Source: Siphonodentalium dalli (taxonomy: Eukaryota; Mollusca; Scaphopoda; Gadilida; Siphonodentaliidae). From it: DNA of 64,000 nt. Below are positions 34,911-45,945 of this stretch, one piece after another (position 1 is the first letter of the stretch; each line of letters opens with the position of its first letter). Both the position numbers and the translations under genes were made by a program. Where the stretch lies: positions 57,056,420 to 57,120,419 of the forward strand of contig CP136062.1 of the NCBI GenBank assembly GCA_032622095.1. Reading direction: 5' to 3'. The notes under the pieces were generated by a model. The model saw only the letters and a list, made by a program, of their open reading frames with translations, was not told the origin of the DNA and did not search any database.

Positions 34911-35179
34911 TTAGTTGTCGAAATATTCATATTTGTTCCAATCACCGTAAATAGAAAAACATTAAAACGCATACAGTTTCGTTCATATATACCATGACCA
35001 TCGCGTAAACAGCATGTTATCATAAAGATTTACTATATTTTACCTAAGCAAGAGCCTGATTGTGTTACAGAAGACAGCATAACGCTGCTGGCTAATCACA
35101 CACAAATGGCATAAACGCTCTTTATTCGTTCCATATCAGGAATTCACCCACAAAGAACGCTCTTTGTGTCTACCATCAT

Positions 35180-35395
35180 AATATAAACAAACACCAGAAA
35201 AGTTACTTGTTATGCTTTTGTTTACATAACAATGGTCAAAAATATGACAATAACATACTGTTTATGCGATTTTACTTATTTGTAAACGGACAAAGTCTGT
35301 CTACATTTTGTTGTTCTTTCTGTTTGTGGCGGTTTTTGACGGGTGGAAATATTTTCACAGGATACCCACCGCCAAGGCCAACCGTACCTTTAATG
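35180..35395 (+). mobile_element. Half copy of the GTTTACATAACA foldback element
   Basis: From about TGCTTTTGTTTACATAACAA through TGACAATAACATACTGTTTA, GTGGCGGTTTTTGACGG and CCAAGGCCAACCGTACC it parallels the right half of the foldback at 56343-56688. The end is followed by TTTAA. The open frame here (35207-35500) is not a gene. Confidence 0.6.
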
Positions 35396-36740
35396 CAAAG
35401 TGATGAAATAATTATACTACGAAAACTGAGTCAATTTATACGGAAAATAGAACTAATATTGGAATCACCGCCTATCGAAACCACAACTATTCCACAATGA
35501 GATATTTACACCAATACCACAAATCAATTTGTTTTTGCATGTGATTTATTATGTTCCTCGTATATCTCATGTGATTTAAACGAGTGAAATAAACAAATTG
35601 AATTGCATTGTGATAACATTCATCGACACCCGACCGAGTACTCTTTTAACGCACAAGCCGAAGTGCGAACGAACTTCGTCAATGATCAATTTCGCGCTAT
35701 TTGAGCGGCGTATGTGACTGTTTCATGAAAGTAAAAAGGGCGGGGTAGTCATCTCGCTGTGTATTATTGACAGAAAAACAAACAGGACAATCATCCCAAC
35801 CACTGGACCACTGGAATCTATAGTAGAAACGTTCGAATTGCCAATGACCTATTTTGTTTTGTTTAGAAAATATCTAAACATTTGTATTTAAAATTACCGC
35901 TTTGACAGACCAACATAACAGTTACATCAATAGGAACCACTAACATCGTCGCATTAATCAGCTACAAGAGAAAATAAAAGACTTACCTTGTTAGTACAAA
36001 TGTAGGTAGTTTCGATGGTCTCCGAAAAGTCTGGTCAGAAATTACGCTCTGGAGAATATTCGGCGTTTGAATTATTTATATCAATTTTGAAGAGCTGACA
36101 CGTCTCTTATCGCGTTTGGATTTCAAACTACCACTCGATACACAGGTCTGAACACGTCTTGTGTCGAACCCATGACTCGATTTGTTTTCTTCGTATCTAC
36201 TATATTTGCACTCGGACTGAAGTCCTTGTAGACAGAGTGATCGAATTGTACAGTCCATAAGGGTTCGTTCACACGGCTGCCAAATTGACTGGCAATTTTT
36301 TCAACGAAATTCTTCATAGATAATGATAAATGTTCTAATTACATAATGATTATGGCTGTTAGATTTTTTCAATTCCCATTGGTGCAGAGAAATGCCACGA
36401 ATTATTGTACAACCGATTCATTCCAGAATGTCGAAGGCTAATTTCGGGCTAATGTAAACTGTAAAACAAATCGTGGGATTATATAGATTTAACTATGCAT
36501 GTATAGTAACATGTAGGAGCAATGTATACATTTGGTAGAATTTTCTAAAGCTGTATGCGTTCCAAGTGAACCCAAGAACCTTGACCAATCAAATGCGTAC
36601 GTTAAGCGAAATCGGCAGCACTTGAAACTAAATGATCATACAGACAAATTGCAATAGCAGTGACATGCAGTAACATAGGACCATATTATTTTGGTGCTGC
36701 GAATATTCGATTCGAGCATATTTAAACATATTTTACTGTA
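35396..36740. other. Gene-free DNA
   Basis: No gene or clear repeat is supported. The short minus-strand frames at 36076-36317 have no recognisable features. Confidence 0.45.
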
Positions 36741-36912
36741 ACAACATTTTCACCCCTCGGGTGGTACCCGCCGGGGTGAGGGGTGAGGGGTGAGTCGTGG
36801 GTATGTTTCTATGGGGGTTTTCAACAGGCCACCCACCCATGCCGTCAAATTGACCGAAATAGACATTTTTGCGAATCAGGAATAAGGAATAGCGAAAAGT
36901 TCCAAAAGCATG
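36741..36912 (+). mobile_element. End fragment of the giant foldback family
   Basis: The phrases TTTTCACCCCTCGGGTGGTA, GCCACCCACCCATGCCGTCA and GGAATAAGGAATAGCG match the outer right end of the element at 51665-53380. Only about one arm unit is present. Confidence 0.75.
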
Positions 36913-36965
36913 TTCGTGATATTTATACCTGCTATTCCAGAATGGCACAAACTTAACCAGATTAA

Positions 36966-37391
36966 AGGTACTCAATCCGATCAGTCGGCCCTCACACCAT
37001 CAAGATAAAACAACAACATTTCTTCAAGATACGCTTTAGTTATCATAATCGATTTATTGCAACAAAATAATGATAACCACTGTCAACTTTCCCAAATCTT
37101 GTTATTTATCAACATTTTGTTCAACAAAATATGCCGTATTATCACTAAAGTATCACGAAATTTGACCGTATTAGCACTTGATTTTTTAGTTATTCATCTC
37201 CATCCGCAATTTTGTCCGAGATCCTCCGTTTGACCACGTGTTTCTGGGCCACATTTTATTACACATCTCGAGAAATAACAAAATTCAAAATTCGATATCT
37301 GATCACTTTCAGCTTTGACTCGAATCAAATATGTTTTACTCCCGAAGCCAAAAAATAGTAATTTAGGAGCGTCTGATCTTATTAAGTACCT
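36966..37391 (-). mobile_element. Family A MITE, inverted, near complete
   Basis: TTAA (36962-36965) precedes AGGTACTCAATCC. The far end reads ATTAAGTACCT, a one-base variant of the terminus, and the flank after it (GTAC) no longer matches TTAA. The interior has TTTACTCCCGAAGCC and ATCTCGAGAAATAACA, the inverse of the 27921 copy. Confidence 0.88.
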
Positions 37392-37703
37392 GTACAATGG
37401 TGGCAGACCGGCATAGTGCGTTTAAAACATAAATGGAAGAATGGCAATTATTGGTGGGAATTTATTTGTATGTGGTGTACACACAATCATGATATCAACA
37501 AGAAATAACATACGGACAGGTAATTATCCAATAGGGCCACAGAATGTATACATGTATGTCAGTTAGCTAATCATATTAAATCACGAATATTGATTGTCAA
37601 GGTGTAATATTCCTTATCTTAGTTTGGTTTAAAACGCGCTGAATGCTATAATATGCGTAAATATTATACATATATTATCTAAGTGGATATCCTGCGTCTT
37701 CTG

Positions 37704-37965
37704 TTAAAGGGGTACCCGGTATTGTACACTAAATCCGACCACTTAAAGGGGTACTGTACACTAAATACGACAATTTAAAGGGGTGTTGTACACTAAATCC
37801 GACCACTTAAAGGTGTACTGTACACTAAATACGACAATTTTAAGGGGTATTGTACACTAAATCCGACCATTGATAGGGGTATTGTCCACTAAATACGACA
37901 ATTTAAAGGGGTACTGTACACTAAATAAGACAATTTAAAGGGGTACTGTACACTAAATCCGACCA
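37704..37965 (+). repeat. Eight-fold array of the family B terminus
   Basis: Copies of TTAAAGGGGTACTGTACACT, then AAATCCGACCA or AAATACGACAA, start at 37704, 37743, 37775, 37807, 37840, about 37872, 37903 and 37935. The period is about 32 bp, and each unit but the sixth (GATA) opens at a TTAA. The last unit leads into a full family B body. Confidence 0.9.
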
Positions 37966-38283
37966 TTTATGGGACCATCTCCTTTTATACTAACTGAATA
38001 TATGCAACAAATGAATTAATTTGAGCCATGGAGTAGTGTAAAATACACTCGTGTGCTCAATGAACCATGCCAAAGACATGGTAATTATAATGAAAATGAA
38101 CTTGTGATTGGAGTCATAAATTCATTTCCATTATATGTACCATGTTGTTGGCATAGTTTATAGCGCACATGAGTGTATTTTGCACTAATCCATGGCTCAA
38201 ATTAAATCATGTGTTGCATATATTCTGTTTAGTATAAAAGGCGATGGTCCCATAAATGGTCGTATTTAGTGTACAGTACCCCT
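37939..38283. mobile_element. Family B palindromic MITE with array at left end
   Basis: The left terminus AGGGGTACTGTACACTAAAT mirrors the right terminus ATTTAGTGTACAGTACCCCT. The interior arms carry GGGACCATCTCC, ATATATGCAACAAATGAA and TTTGAGCCATG. TTAA follows at 38284-38287. Confidence 0.88.
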
Positions 38284-38287
38284 TTAA

Positions 38288-38719
38288 TAGATATCAGATA
38301 TTCCTGTCATGACCTCATCTTAGACTTATAAACAGGCCTGCACCTTTAGTTGATTTTCTATAGAAAAGCGCATTTGAGTTCGCGAACATTTAAGTGGCTA
38401 TCCTATAGTTTCGTCTGAGAGAATATGCATGTTCAGTTCAATCGTGATTTGAATTACGCAGGCATACAATGTTCTTATAAGACATGTGCACCGACTTTCA
38501 CCTAGTAAACACCGTCATATCATATCATGAGGGTTCTTGGTATGAGTAAATAAAAGTGCACCCGTTGCGAGGCTATCGGCTCTTTTTTGACCAGGTTTTC
38601 TTGACACAAGATAAGATATACTCATATGCACACTAAGTATATCTCTCTGCATGCTAGTAATTTATGCATGCAAACAGTCCTGTCTGAACAACGACCACGC
38701 GATGTTATCTGTCATAGGA
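38288..38719. other. Gene-free DNA
   Basis: Nothing supported. Confidence 0.4.
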
Positions 38720-39072
38720 TATTAATCCCGAATGAGCGTAGTTTTGTAATCTGCAGCACATGACTGAAACAACGGTTGATATAATTAAAGTGCTTTGTAA
38801 TATGTAGCACTGTATAATATGTTTCTCTGCATGTTATACCATGTCGCACATGACTGACACCGTTTTTTTAAATTAAAGTGATTAGTAATCTGCAGTACAT
38901 GACTGACATATCATGGGTGATATTATTAAAGTGAAAAAAACACTGCTGCGGCACATGACTGACACATCATGGGTGATATTATTAAAGTGATATAAAACAC
39001 TGCTGCGGTACATGACCAACACATCATGGGTGATATTATTAAAGTGATATAAAACACTGCTGCGGCTCATAA
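38720..39072 (+). repeat. ~57-bp tandem repeat with diverged left copies
   Basis: Three close copies carry CATGACTGACACATCATGGG, TGATATTATTAAAGTGA and ACACTGCTGCGG, with TCATGGGTGA at 38911, 38967 and 39024. More diverged relatives (GCACATGACTGAAAC, TAATTAAAGTG) lie to the left from about 38755. Confidence 0.8.
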
Positions 39073-39394
39073 CGAATAAACTTTATCAACGCAGGAAATT
39101 TTAATAAATTATGTATCGAAATTGCCAGAACACAACGCTATGTTTTAACAATAATTAACTAAAGTGGTTTCGCTTACGAAATCGTTCACGTGATCGGTGA
39201 TTTGTTCCGAACGAATTTACGACTCTTTGTTTACATGACTGTGTGCATAGTTATGACGTCGTGTTCTACGAAATGGCACAGCCAATGTTGTTTGAATATT
39301 TTGACAATAATAGTGTAACAGTACATTTTTCCATGGTTGTAGTGGCCGAGTCGTATATGATCAATTTCAAGTAGTGAAATTATGACTTAATATG

Positions 39395-40040
39395 TCTTTT
39401 ATTGAATTGAATTGAATATATTTTATTATAGTGACCTGTGTATAAATAGAATACATATGCGTACAAAATTTATGTTACATGTCCAATACACCCGGCCGTT
39501 AAGGCCTATAAGTCACTTTAAGTCCAATATTTACATTAAATTGCACTGCGTGGTCTCGAAACTATGGACTGTCTCCTCTCGAATGCGTTATGTACAAATT
39601 TTGATGTCTGACGTGGAAAGTTAGTCATTAAATAACCAGCCATGAAACTAAGAGTATTTACACCATTTATACAGAAATTTATCTTTGCGAAGAAGTCACC
39701 TCTGATATCATCGTAAGCTCCACATGAAAAAATGAAATGGAGTTCATCCTCAACACTGTTCCTATGGCAAAATACACATAACCGTTCATCCAAATCCTCT
39801 CTCTTCCATCTGCCGGTTTCAACACGCAATGGTAGTATTCCACACCGTAACTGCGCCATTACAGAACGTTCATGTTTCGAAATGTTAAAACTATTTACAT
39901 ACAGTTCGGTGTTATAACTAAATTTAATATCTTTATACAGTCTTAGCTTCCTGAGTCGTTCTAGATCACTCAACCATTTATCCTGGTTTTTATCATTGAG
40001 GTGTTTCTCACAAATTGTTAAATCTACACTTAGTTGACTA
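39395..40040 (-). pseudogene. LINE 3' end fragment with CCHC domain and tail
   Basis: Read on the minus strand it is open from about 40040 to 39536: KWLSDLERLRKLRLYKDIKF, then SVMAQLRCGILPLRVETGRW, then a finger CVFCHRNSVEDELHFIFSC (C-x2-C-x9-H-x4-C), and an ORF end. The finger has the same spacing as in the intact LINE, but the surrounding sequence differs, so it is another family. A 3' untranslated part follows, and the element ends in a short (ATTCA)n tail at about 39398-39418. The 5' side is truncated, as is usual for LINE insertions. Confidence 0.82.
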
Positions 40041-40129
40041 TCATACTATACTTATAACTATCGTACTCTCTGACAAAGACTACATTATTTTGAACCCCAG
40101 CCGTCACCGTTTCTATTGTTCGTCCTCCC

Positions 40130-40577
40130 ACACCATCGGTAGGAGATCGTTACTATATCTTTGGTTTCGGGAGTAAACAAAATATTTGATTCGAGTCGAG
40201 GAACCCAACCATCAAACCTCAGCGTGATCAGATATCGGTTTTTGAAGTTTGTTATTTCTCGAGATGTGTAATAATATGTGGCCCAGAAATACGTGGTCAA
40301 ACGGCAAAATTGCGGATGAAGGTGGATAACACTAAAATGGTAACACGGTCAAATTTCGTGATATTTTAGTGATAATACGGCCATATTTTGTTGAACAAAA
40401 TGTTCGTATGGTAAATACAAAGTTTTGGGAAATTTGATACCATAGTTGACAGTGGTTATCATTATTTTGTTGAAATAATCGATTCTGATAACTAACACGT
40501 ATTTTGAAGAAATGTTGTTGTTGTTGTTGCTGTTGTATCTTGGTGGTATGTTGACCGTCTGATCGGATTGAGTACCT
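40130..40577 (+). mobile_element. Family A MITE, left end lost
   Basis: Homology starts near TTGGTTTCGGGAGTAAAC and runs through TGTTATTTCTCGAGATGTG, ATTTTGTTGAACAAAATG and a (TTG)n stretch to GGATTGAGTACCT. TTAA follows at 40578-40581. The left 13-bp terminus is not seen, although the LINE fragment ends only about 90 bp to the left. Confidence 0.82.
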
Positions 40578-40581
40578 TTAA

Positions 40582-40949
40582 AATATTCACCAATTAATCA
40601 CACTCACCCGCTATCGGTTTGTGTGAAAAAAGAAACGAAATCGAAAATAACAACGATAGTTAAATATAATGTGATAATATGTAAGTCATATAGAACAAGA
40701 AAACCATAGCCAGAAATGGTAACGCGCTCAAGATCATATATTATATACCCATGATTGTAATTATTGAATCGTTTTAATTTCTGTTATTTGTAATTGGCAT
40801 AGCTTATCACAAACCAAAAATCAACATTATTGTCATGATGATGTTAAAGGGAATAACCTGGAACATGATCGTGTAAATAGTCATTAAACTATATGCCTAT
40901 ATGCCTAATGCATGGTAACGACACATGCACATGCTTGTATGATTGGAGT
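40582..40949. other. Gene-free DNA
   Basis: Nothing supported. Confidence 0.4.
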
Positions 40950-43090
40950 CAGGGGTGCCCTGAAAAGGAGAGGGGGCACCAAAATTAATATACAATATTT
41001 TTAGCTCCAATTTCCACCAAATTGATACATATTCTTATCTATGATACGAGGAGTCTAATTGTGTGATTTAAAGACGCCATATTGGTTCTGTTTGGGTGAG
41101 AAATGGGGGTTGGGTGGACACTAAATTTGATAAAAACTTCAGAAGGTTCACTTTTCCGAAGGTTCGCTATTCCGAAGGTTCGCTATTCCGAAGGTTTGCT
41201 ATTCCGAATGTTCTCTATTCCGAAGGTTCGCTATTCCGAAGGTTTTTGTTATTTTAAAGGTTAATTCTATATCCTAAAGTATTGAGAGGTTCTTTATCAC
41301 GAATTCTCTTTTTATGAAGGAAATAACTTAAAACAGAAAAATAAATGTGATTTGTTTTTCGTGGGTTACCTTGATATTTAATGTCATTACGTATTCACGT
41401 CACGAAGCCCACACAATTGCTGTTTCCATACGATTTAATGTCATTACGTATGACGTTATATCACAATAATTTTAGAGGCAAGAATACGCCAGCCAAAGGC
41501 GGATTATAACAGCGGGGCTATAACGCTTAATGAATACTGGAGCGCCATAACATACTGCGTAGCAGAATATCGCTGAATAGGCGGATATGAGATGATTCTA
41601 ACTGCAATTGTGATTTTTGTATTGACTTTATTGTTGATGTTTCCAGTTCGGACAGACTGTATCTCTACATGTTGTTATTTCACTCATGCAGTCATCGTGT
41701 TTTCAACTTTCCATAATAAACGATAAACTGATACTGTCTTCTTGCTATTAATAACCGACATCTGGGACAATTTGGGAATTAGAACGGCGTATATAAATGT
41801 ACTTTATGTGAATACTAGCGTAATAGTATTTTTCATACCTCGTGTGTTTTTGTGGGGGGGGGGGCATGCATATTTTGATTCATTTCTGGTAAAATACGCC
41901 CAGAATAGAAAACCTTCGGAATAGCGAACCTTCGGAATAGCGACCCTTCAGAATAGCGAACCTTCGGAAAAATGAACATTCGGAATAGGGAACCTTCGGA
42001 ATAATGAACCTTCGGAATAATGAACCTTCAGAATAGAGAACCATACTGGCCAAATTGGTGCCGTTTGGGTGAGAGATATGGGGGCCCTAAATATGATACG
42101 AATTTGTATACTCGCCAACTTTCACCATTTTTGTATATATGCGTTTCCACAATGAATCTAAGTGTGTGGTTTAATGATGAAAAAGTGGCGCCGCTTGAGT
42201 CCGAAAAAGGGACGGGAGCGTCACCAAACTTTGTGCCAATTACCATCAAATTCATACACGTTCTTCTCAAATGCCACGAGGGATCAAATCGTGCATGTTA
42301 AAAAGCCAAATGTGGTGCCCATGTATATTTGCGAATATCTGTCTGTCTGTATGTGTTGTATATAAAACTGTACGTGGTACAATCGAGATGGCACCAACAA
42401 GGCGGTCTAAGAGGGTAACCATTTACGAGGAAGATAAGGGTCGGGTTAAAATTTTATAAGGTGGCGCTGTTGGTATCAGGGGCAGAAAAGAGGGAGGGGC
42501 AGAAAAAAAACAACACAAAAAACAAAAACAAAATGATGAGATAGTTTTGACGCAGATTTCCACCAAACTTATATATAATCACCTCCGCGGTATGGCGCCA
42601 TTCGAGTCAGGGGTGCACAGGGGGTGGGGCATCAACAATTGACTTAATAAACTATTTTTAGCGCAGATTTCCACCAAATTGATATATTCTTCTTCTCTAT
42701 GATACGAGGAACATGATCGTGTGATTTAAAGGCGTTAAATTGGTGCCGTTTGGTGAGAGATGGGGGAGGGGTCCTAGCTATGTTAAGAATTTGTTTAGTT
42801 GCCGATTACCACCAAACTTATTATAATCATCTCTATTATATCATGCATCCATGAGTCTAATGGACGTGGTTTAAATATGTCAAAAGTGGCGCCATTTAAG
42901 TCTTGCATGAGGAGGGGAGTTGCAACAAAGCTGATACTAATATATTTAGCACTAATTTCCAACAAATTGATACACGTTCTTCTCTAATGATACGATGCAT
43001 TAAATCACATTTGGTGTCGTTTGGGTCATGGATGGCGAGATGAGATGCAATAGCATTGATAAGATTGCTATTCGCCGATATCCACCATGT
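40950..43090 (+). repeat. Family S tandem units, interrupted by a foldback
   Basis: Units with ATTTCCACCAAATTGATACA, GATACGAGGA, a TCTAATTGTGTGATTTAAAG line and TGGTGCCGTTTGGGTGAGAG occur at 41010-41145 and again from about 42048 to 43090. The foldback at 41146-42047 splits one unit. Later copies alternate GTGGCGCCATT lines with TTGGTGCCGTT lines, suggesting a two-part unit. Confidence 0.75.
41146..42047. mobile_element. Foldback element with tandem TTCCGAAGG arms
   Basis: The left arm (41146-41245) has about six units of TTCCGAAGGTTCGCTA. The right arm (41908-42047) has about eight units in the inverse orientation (GAACCTTCGGAATAGC). The interior carries GGTTAATTCTATATCC, ATGAAGGAAATAACTTAA, ATTCACGTCACGAAGCC and AATGAATACTGGAGCGCC. 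Foldback elements of this organisation (inverted ends made of short direct repeats) are known from the Drosophila FB family. No transposase frame is visible. Confidence 0.85.
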
Positions 43091-44156
43091 ATAGTCATCC
43101 TTCCAGGCCTATCGTTCTAAGGAGTTTTTGGCATTCAAATTTTACAATCTCGACAAATGGTGGCACGATTAAGTCACTTGAATAAATTTATCTTCTCAAC
43201 TGTCATATTTATATATGGGGTGGGATGGGAATGAGGGCATTCATATACTGAGCTAGCAAAACAAATACATAGTAGAAAGCATTAAACGTTTTTCATCGTT
43301 CTATTTAATATATACACATATTCTAGCAAAATGAGAGACCTCGAACCATCAGAGGATTGCATATTAGAATGGCTCATGTATATACTATAAGACAATTGAG
43401 TCTGTTCCATTAAATATAGTTTCCACAAAAAAGTTGCAATTTGTCAAGAGATATGGAAATGTATCGAAGGCCTGTTCACAGTGTGTAGTCAAATACATTT
43501 TCTTCTGAAATGAAAGAAAACGCAGTCAGTGTAGCACATGACTTTTCAGGATCCTCCAATACTGATATCTGACAAGGGTATATCTGCCCGATACAGCGGA
43601 TTTATTTCATTTTTTTAGAACAGCCTTACATAAACAACTCAAAATCTCGCTCTGTGTCGAGCACATATAGCTGATATACACGCAAAGCAACATTTATTTT
43701 AAACTGAGAATATTTAGTCAATATATAGCACCATGAACATGCAGAGGAGAATTTCTTTAACACATCTGTATCTTCGTCGATATAAGATAGTCAGGTATCC
43801 TCAAAATCTTAGTCCAACACACAAGATTGATAGATACATCTCTGTATGTAAGACCCAATTGTCGTCTTTTATTTATGAGAACTAATGTGTTTATAATGTT
43901 CATGTTGTGACGACTGAAGTATACGCAGTTGTAAATAAATAAATACTTCTCTATTGGTGGAACGGATTAATCATGATAAACAAAATGACAATCGACAAGG
44001 TGAGCCACTACTTATATTCCAGGTGTAAGCATCGTGTTTTGTGATGCTATTTGATAAAACAATTTATGAGAGTATCGTGTAACACTTTGAGAAAGAGTAT
44101 GCTCTATTCCCACTAAAAATCCGCAGGGTTTCACATCTTCACATCACTTTAACCCG
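43091..44156 (+). repeat. Family S right-hand part and flank
   Basis: The stretch from about 43795 (TCCTCAAAATCTTAGTCCAA, TACATCTCTGTATGTAAG, CTATTGGTGGAACGGATTAA) matches 31445-31700. Between 43091 and 43795 I see no gene and no clear repeat. Confidence 0.55.
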
Positions 44157-44205
44157 GGCAACGCCGGGTAACCCTGCTAGTTGTTTATAAATACATTAAA
44201 ACATT
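44157..44205 (-). repeat. Start of a retro-type repeat, inverted
   Basis: TTAACCCGGGCAACGCCGGG and TAACCCTGCTAGTTGT is, on the minus strand, the CTAGCAGGGTTACCCGGCG opening of the repeat class seen at 16738, 17358 and 45383. Only the opening is recognisable. Confidence 0.5.
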
Positions 44206-44799
44206 ATGTTGGTCCGTTGGTGGTCCGTGTTCTGTGTTGTAAACCGTCACAAGTCCCACAAGTTATTGTGAAACTCCTTGCAATTGTAGAATGATTTCTG
44301 GCATGTCTGGCAACCACACCAACTTAATATGTATACCAGACTAGATTGAACTGCAAACCCAGGTGTTGATTTGATAGAGATGGAGCATATGCAAATTTAC
44401 AAATTCATTATCACAAGTCATCACTCCAACAATTTAATCACATGTCCCATACTTTGTTTTGTCACCATGGGTTTCCAAAATTCGATAACAAATATTTATA
44501 TTTAGTTTTTTTGTGAATTGTTTTCACACCAACAAAAAAAAAACGTAGCAAAAACCAGTCAAAAGCCCGACAATCGGATAACTTACTACACGTACATGTA
44601 ATATTTTGAGATGAATAGTTTCAGTTTCATCAAACAAATGCAGAAATGCGCTCGAGAACAAGTATACCCATACTGATGGTGAATCACGGCAAACATTCTA
44701 TTTTTACGAAACGGAATCGCATTTCAAAGGTTTACAATTTCCACAAATTGTTACTGTCGCGATTATTAAAAGATTGAAGATGTCAAGAAAGACAATTAT
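44206..44799. other. Gene-free AT-rich DNA
   Basis: Nothing supported. Confidence 0.4.
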
Positions 44800-45165
44800 C
44801 AATTATATAGTTAATACTTCAATAAATTAACTCGAAATGGCGTAAAATATTCAACGTAGTTGTCCATGTTATGTGGCTATTCTCGGCTGCTCATTATATA
44901 GTTACTACTTCTCATAAATTAACTCTAAATGGCGTAAAATATTCAACGTAGTTATCAGTGTTATGTAGTTATTCTCGGCTGTTCGTTATACAGGTAATAC
45001 GTATATAACTTAAATCGAAATGGCGTAAAATATTCACCGTAGTTGTCAGTGTTATGTGGCTATTCTCGGCTGTTCGTTATACAGGTAATACGTATATAAC
45101 TTAAATCGAAATGGCGTAAAATATTCACCGTAGCTGTCAGTGTTAGGTGGCTATTCGGTGATTTT
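44800..45165 (+). repeat. 91-bp tandem repeat, four copies
   Basis: AAATGGCGTAAAATATTCA occurs at 44835, 44927, 45018 and 45109, followed each time by GTAG(T/C)TGTCAGTGTTA and TGGCTATTCTCGGCTG or variants. The last two copies are nearly identical and the first two are diverged, so the array grew from the right. Confidence 0.88.
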
Positions 45166-45382
45166 TGTTGAGCCGTGACCATGAGCAATATCCAGGATTT
45201 TCGTTCATTCATATTGACCCGCTCCAAGCAAGATAGATTTAATTTCACTCAAATCGTCATATATAACAGAAATAATTGAGACACAATTTATACACAATTT
45301 TGAGTACAGTAGAATGTTGCGCATGCGTTGCATTGTTGGTAAAATGGGGGGTTCTGGCTAAACCGACAGATGAATATGGTAT

Positions 45383-45945
45383 CTAGCAGGTGACCCGACT
45401 TCGTCCGGGCTTTGACCTTGAATTGATTTTTTTGAAGGTCAATGTCAGGTCGGGGTCACAATTTGACTGGTCCATGAGAGTTCCCGGACAAAAGTTGCCC
45501 TAGGTAGCAAGTTTGGACTCCACCGGTAGGGCCGTTTTCGAGTCTATAACGGACACACACATACATATATATATAATTTATGGGTACCCGTTTCAAGGTG
45601 AAGGTCACATCGGGCGGAAAAACTGAACCGATGAAATTCTCCCCCATTCCTAGGAAGTACGAACACAGACACAATTATGTCTTGACACAGACACAACACG
45701 CTCATGTCTGGACACAGACACGCTCTTTATCAACGACACTGCTGATACGAACGCTCTTAACCTCCACAATTCCAAGACGGCGGCAGTGGGAATGGAGAAT
45801 GAGTGCTCGGAGCTTCTCAAAAGCAATGCGACGACACTTCATCTGGAATTTTACCATTAGATAGGAAGTTTGGTCGAAATCCGTCCGGCAGTTTTCCCGG
45901 CCATAGCTAACAGACAAACAGAAGTCCCAAAATATATATTAGATA
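45383..45945 (+). mobile_element. Retro-type repeat, second copy
   Basis: It starts AGCAGGTGACCCGACTTCGT, continues TTTGACCTTGAATTGA and AAGGTCAATGTCAGG, reaches one terminus-like end (GCCGTTTTCGAGTCTATAAC with CACACATACATATATAT) and then a second one, TCGAAATCCGTCCGGCAG with ACAGACAAACAGAAG and AAAATATATATTAGAT. Two successive ends suggest a nested or dimeric insertion. Confidence 0.6.
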
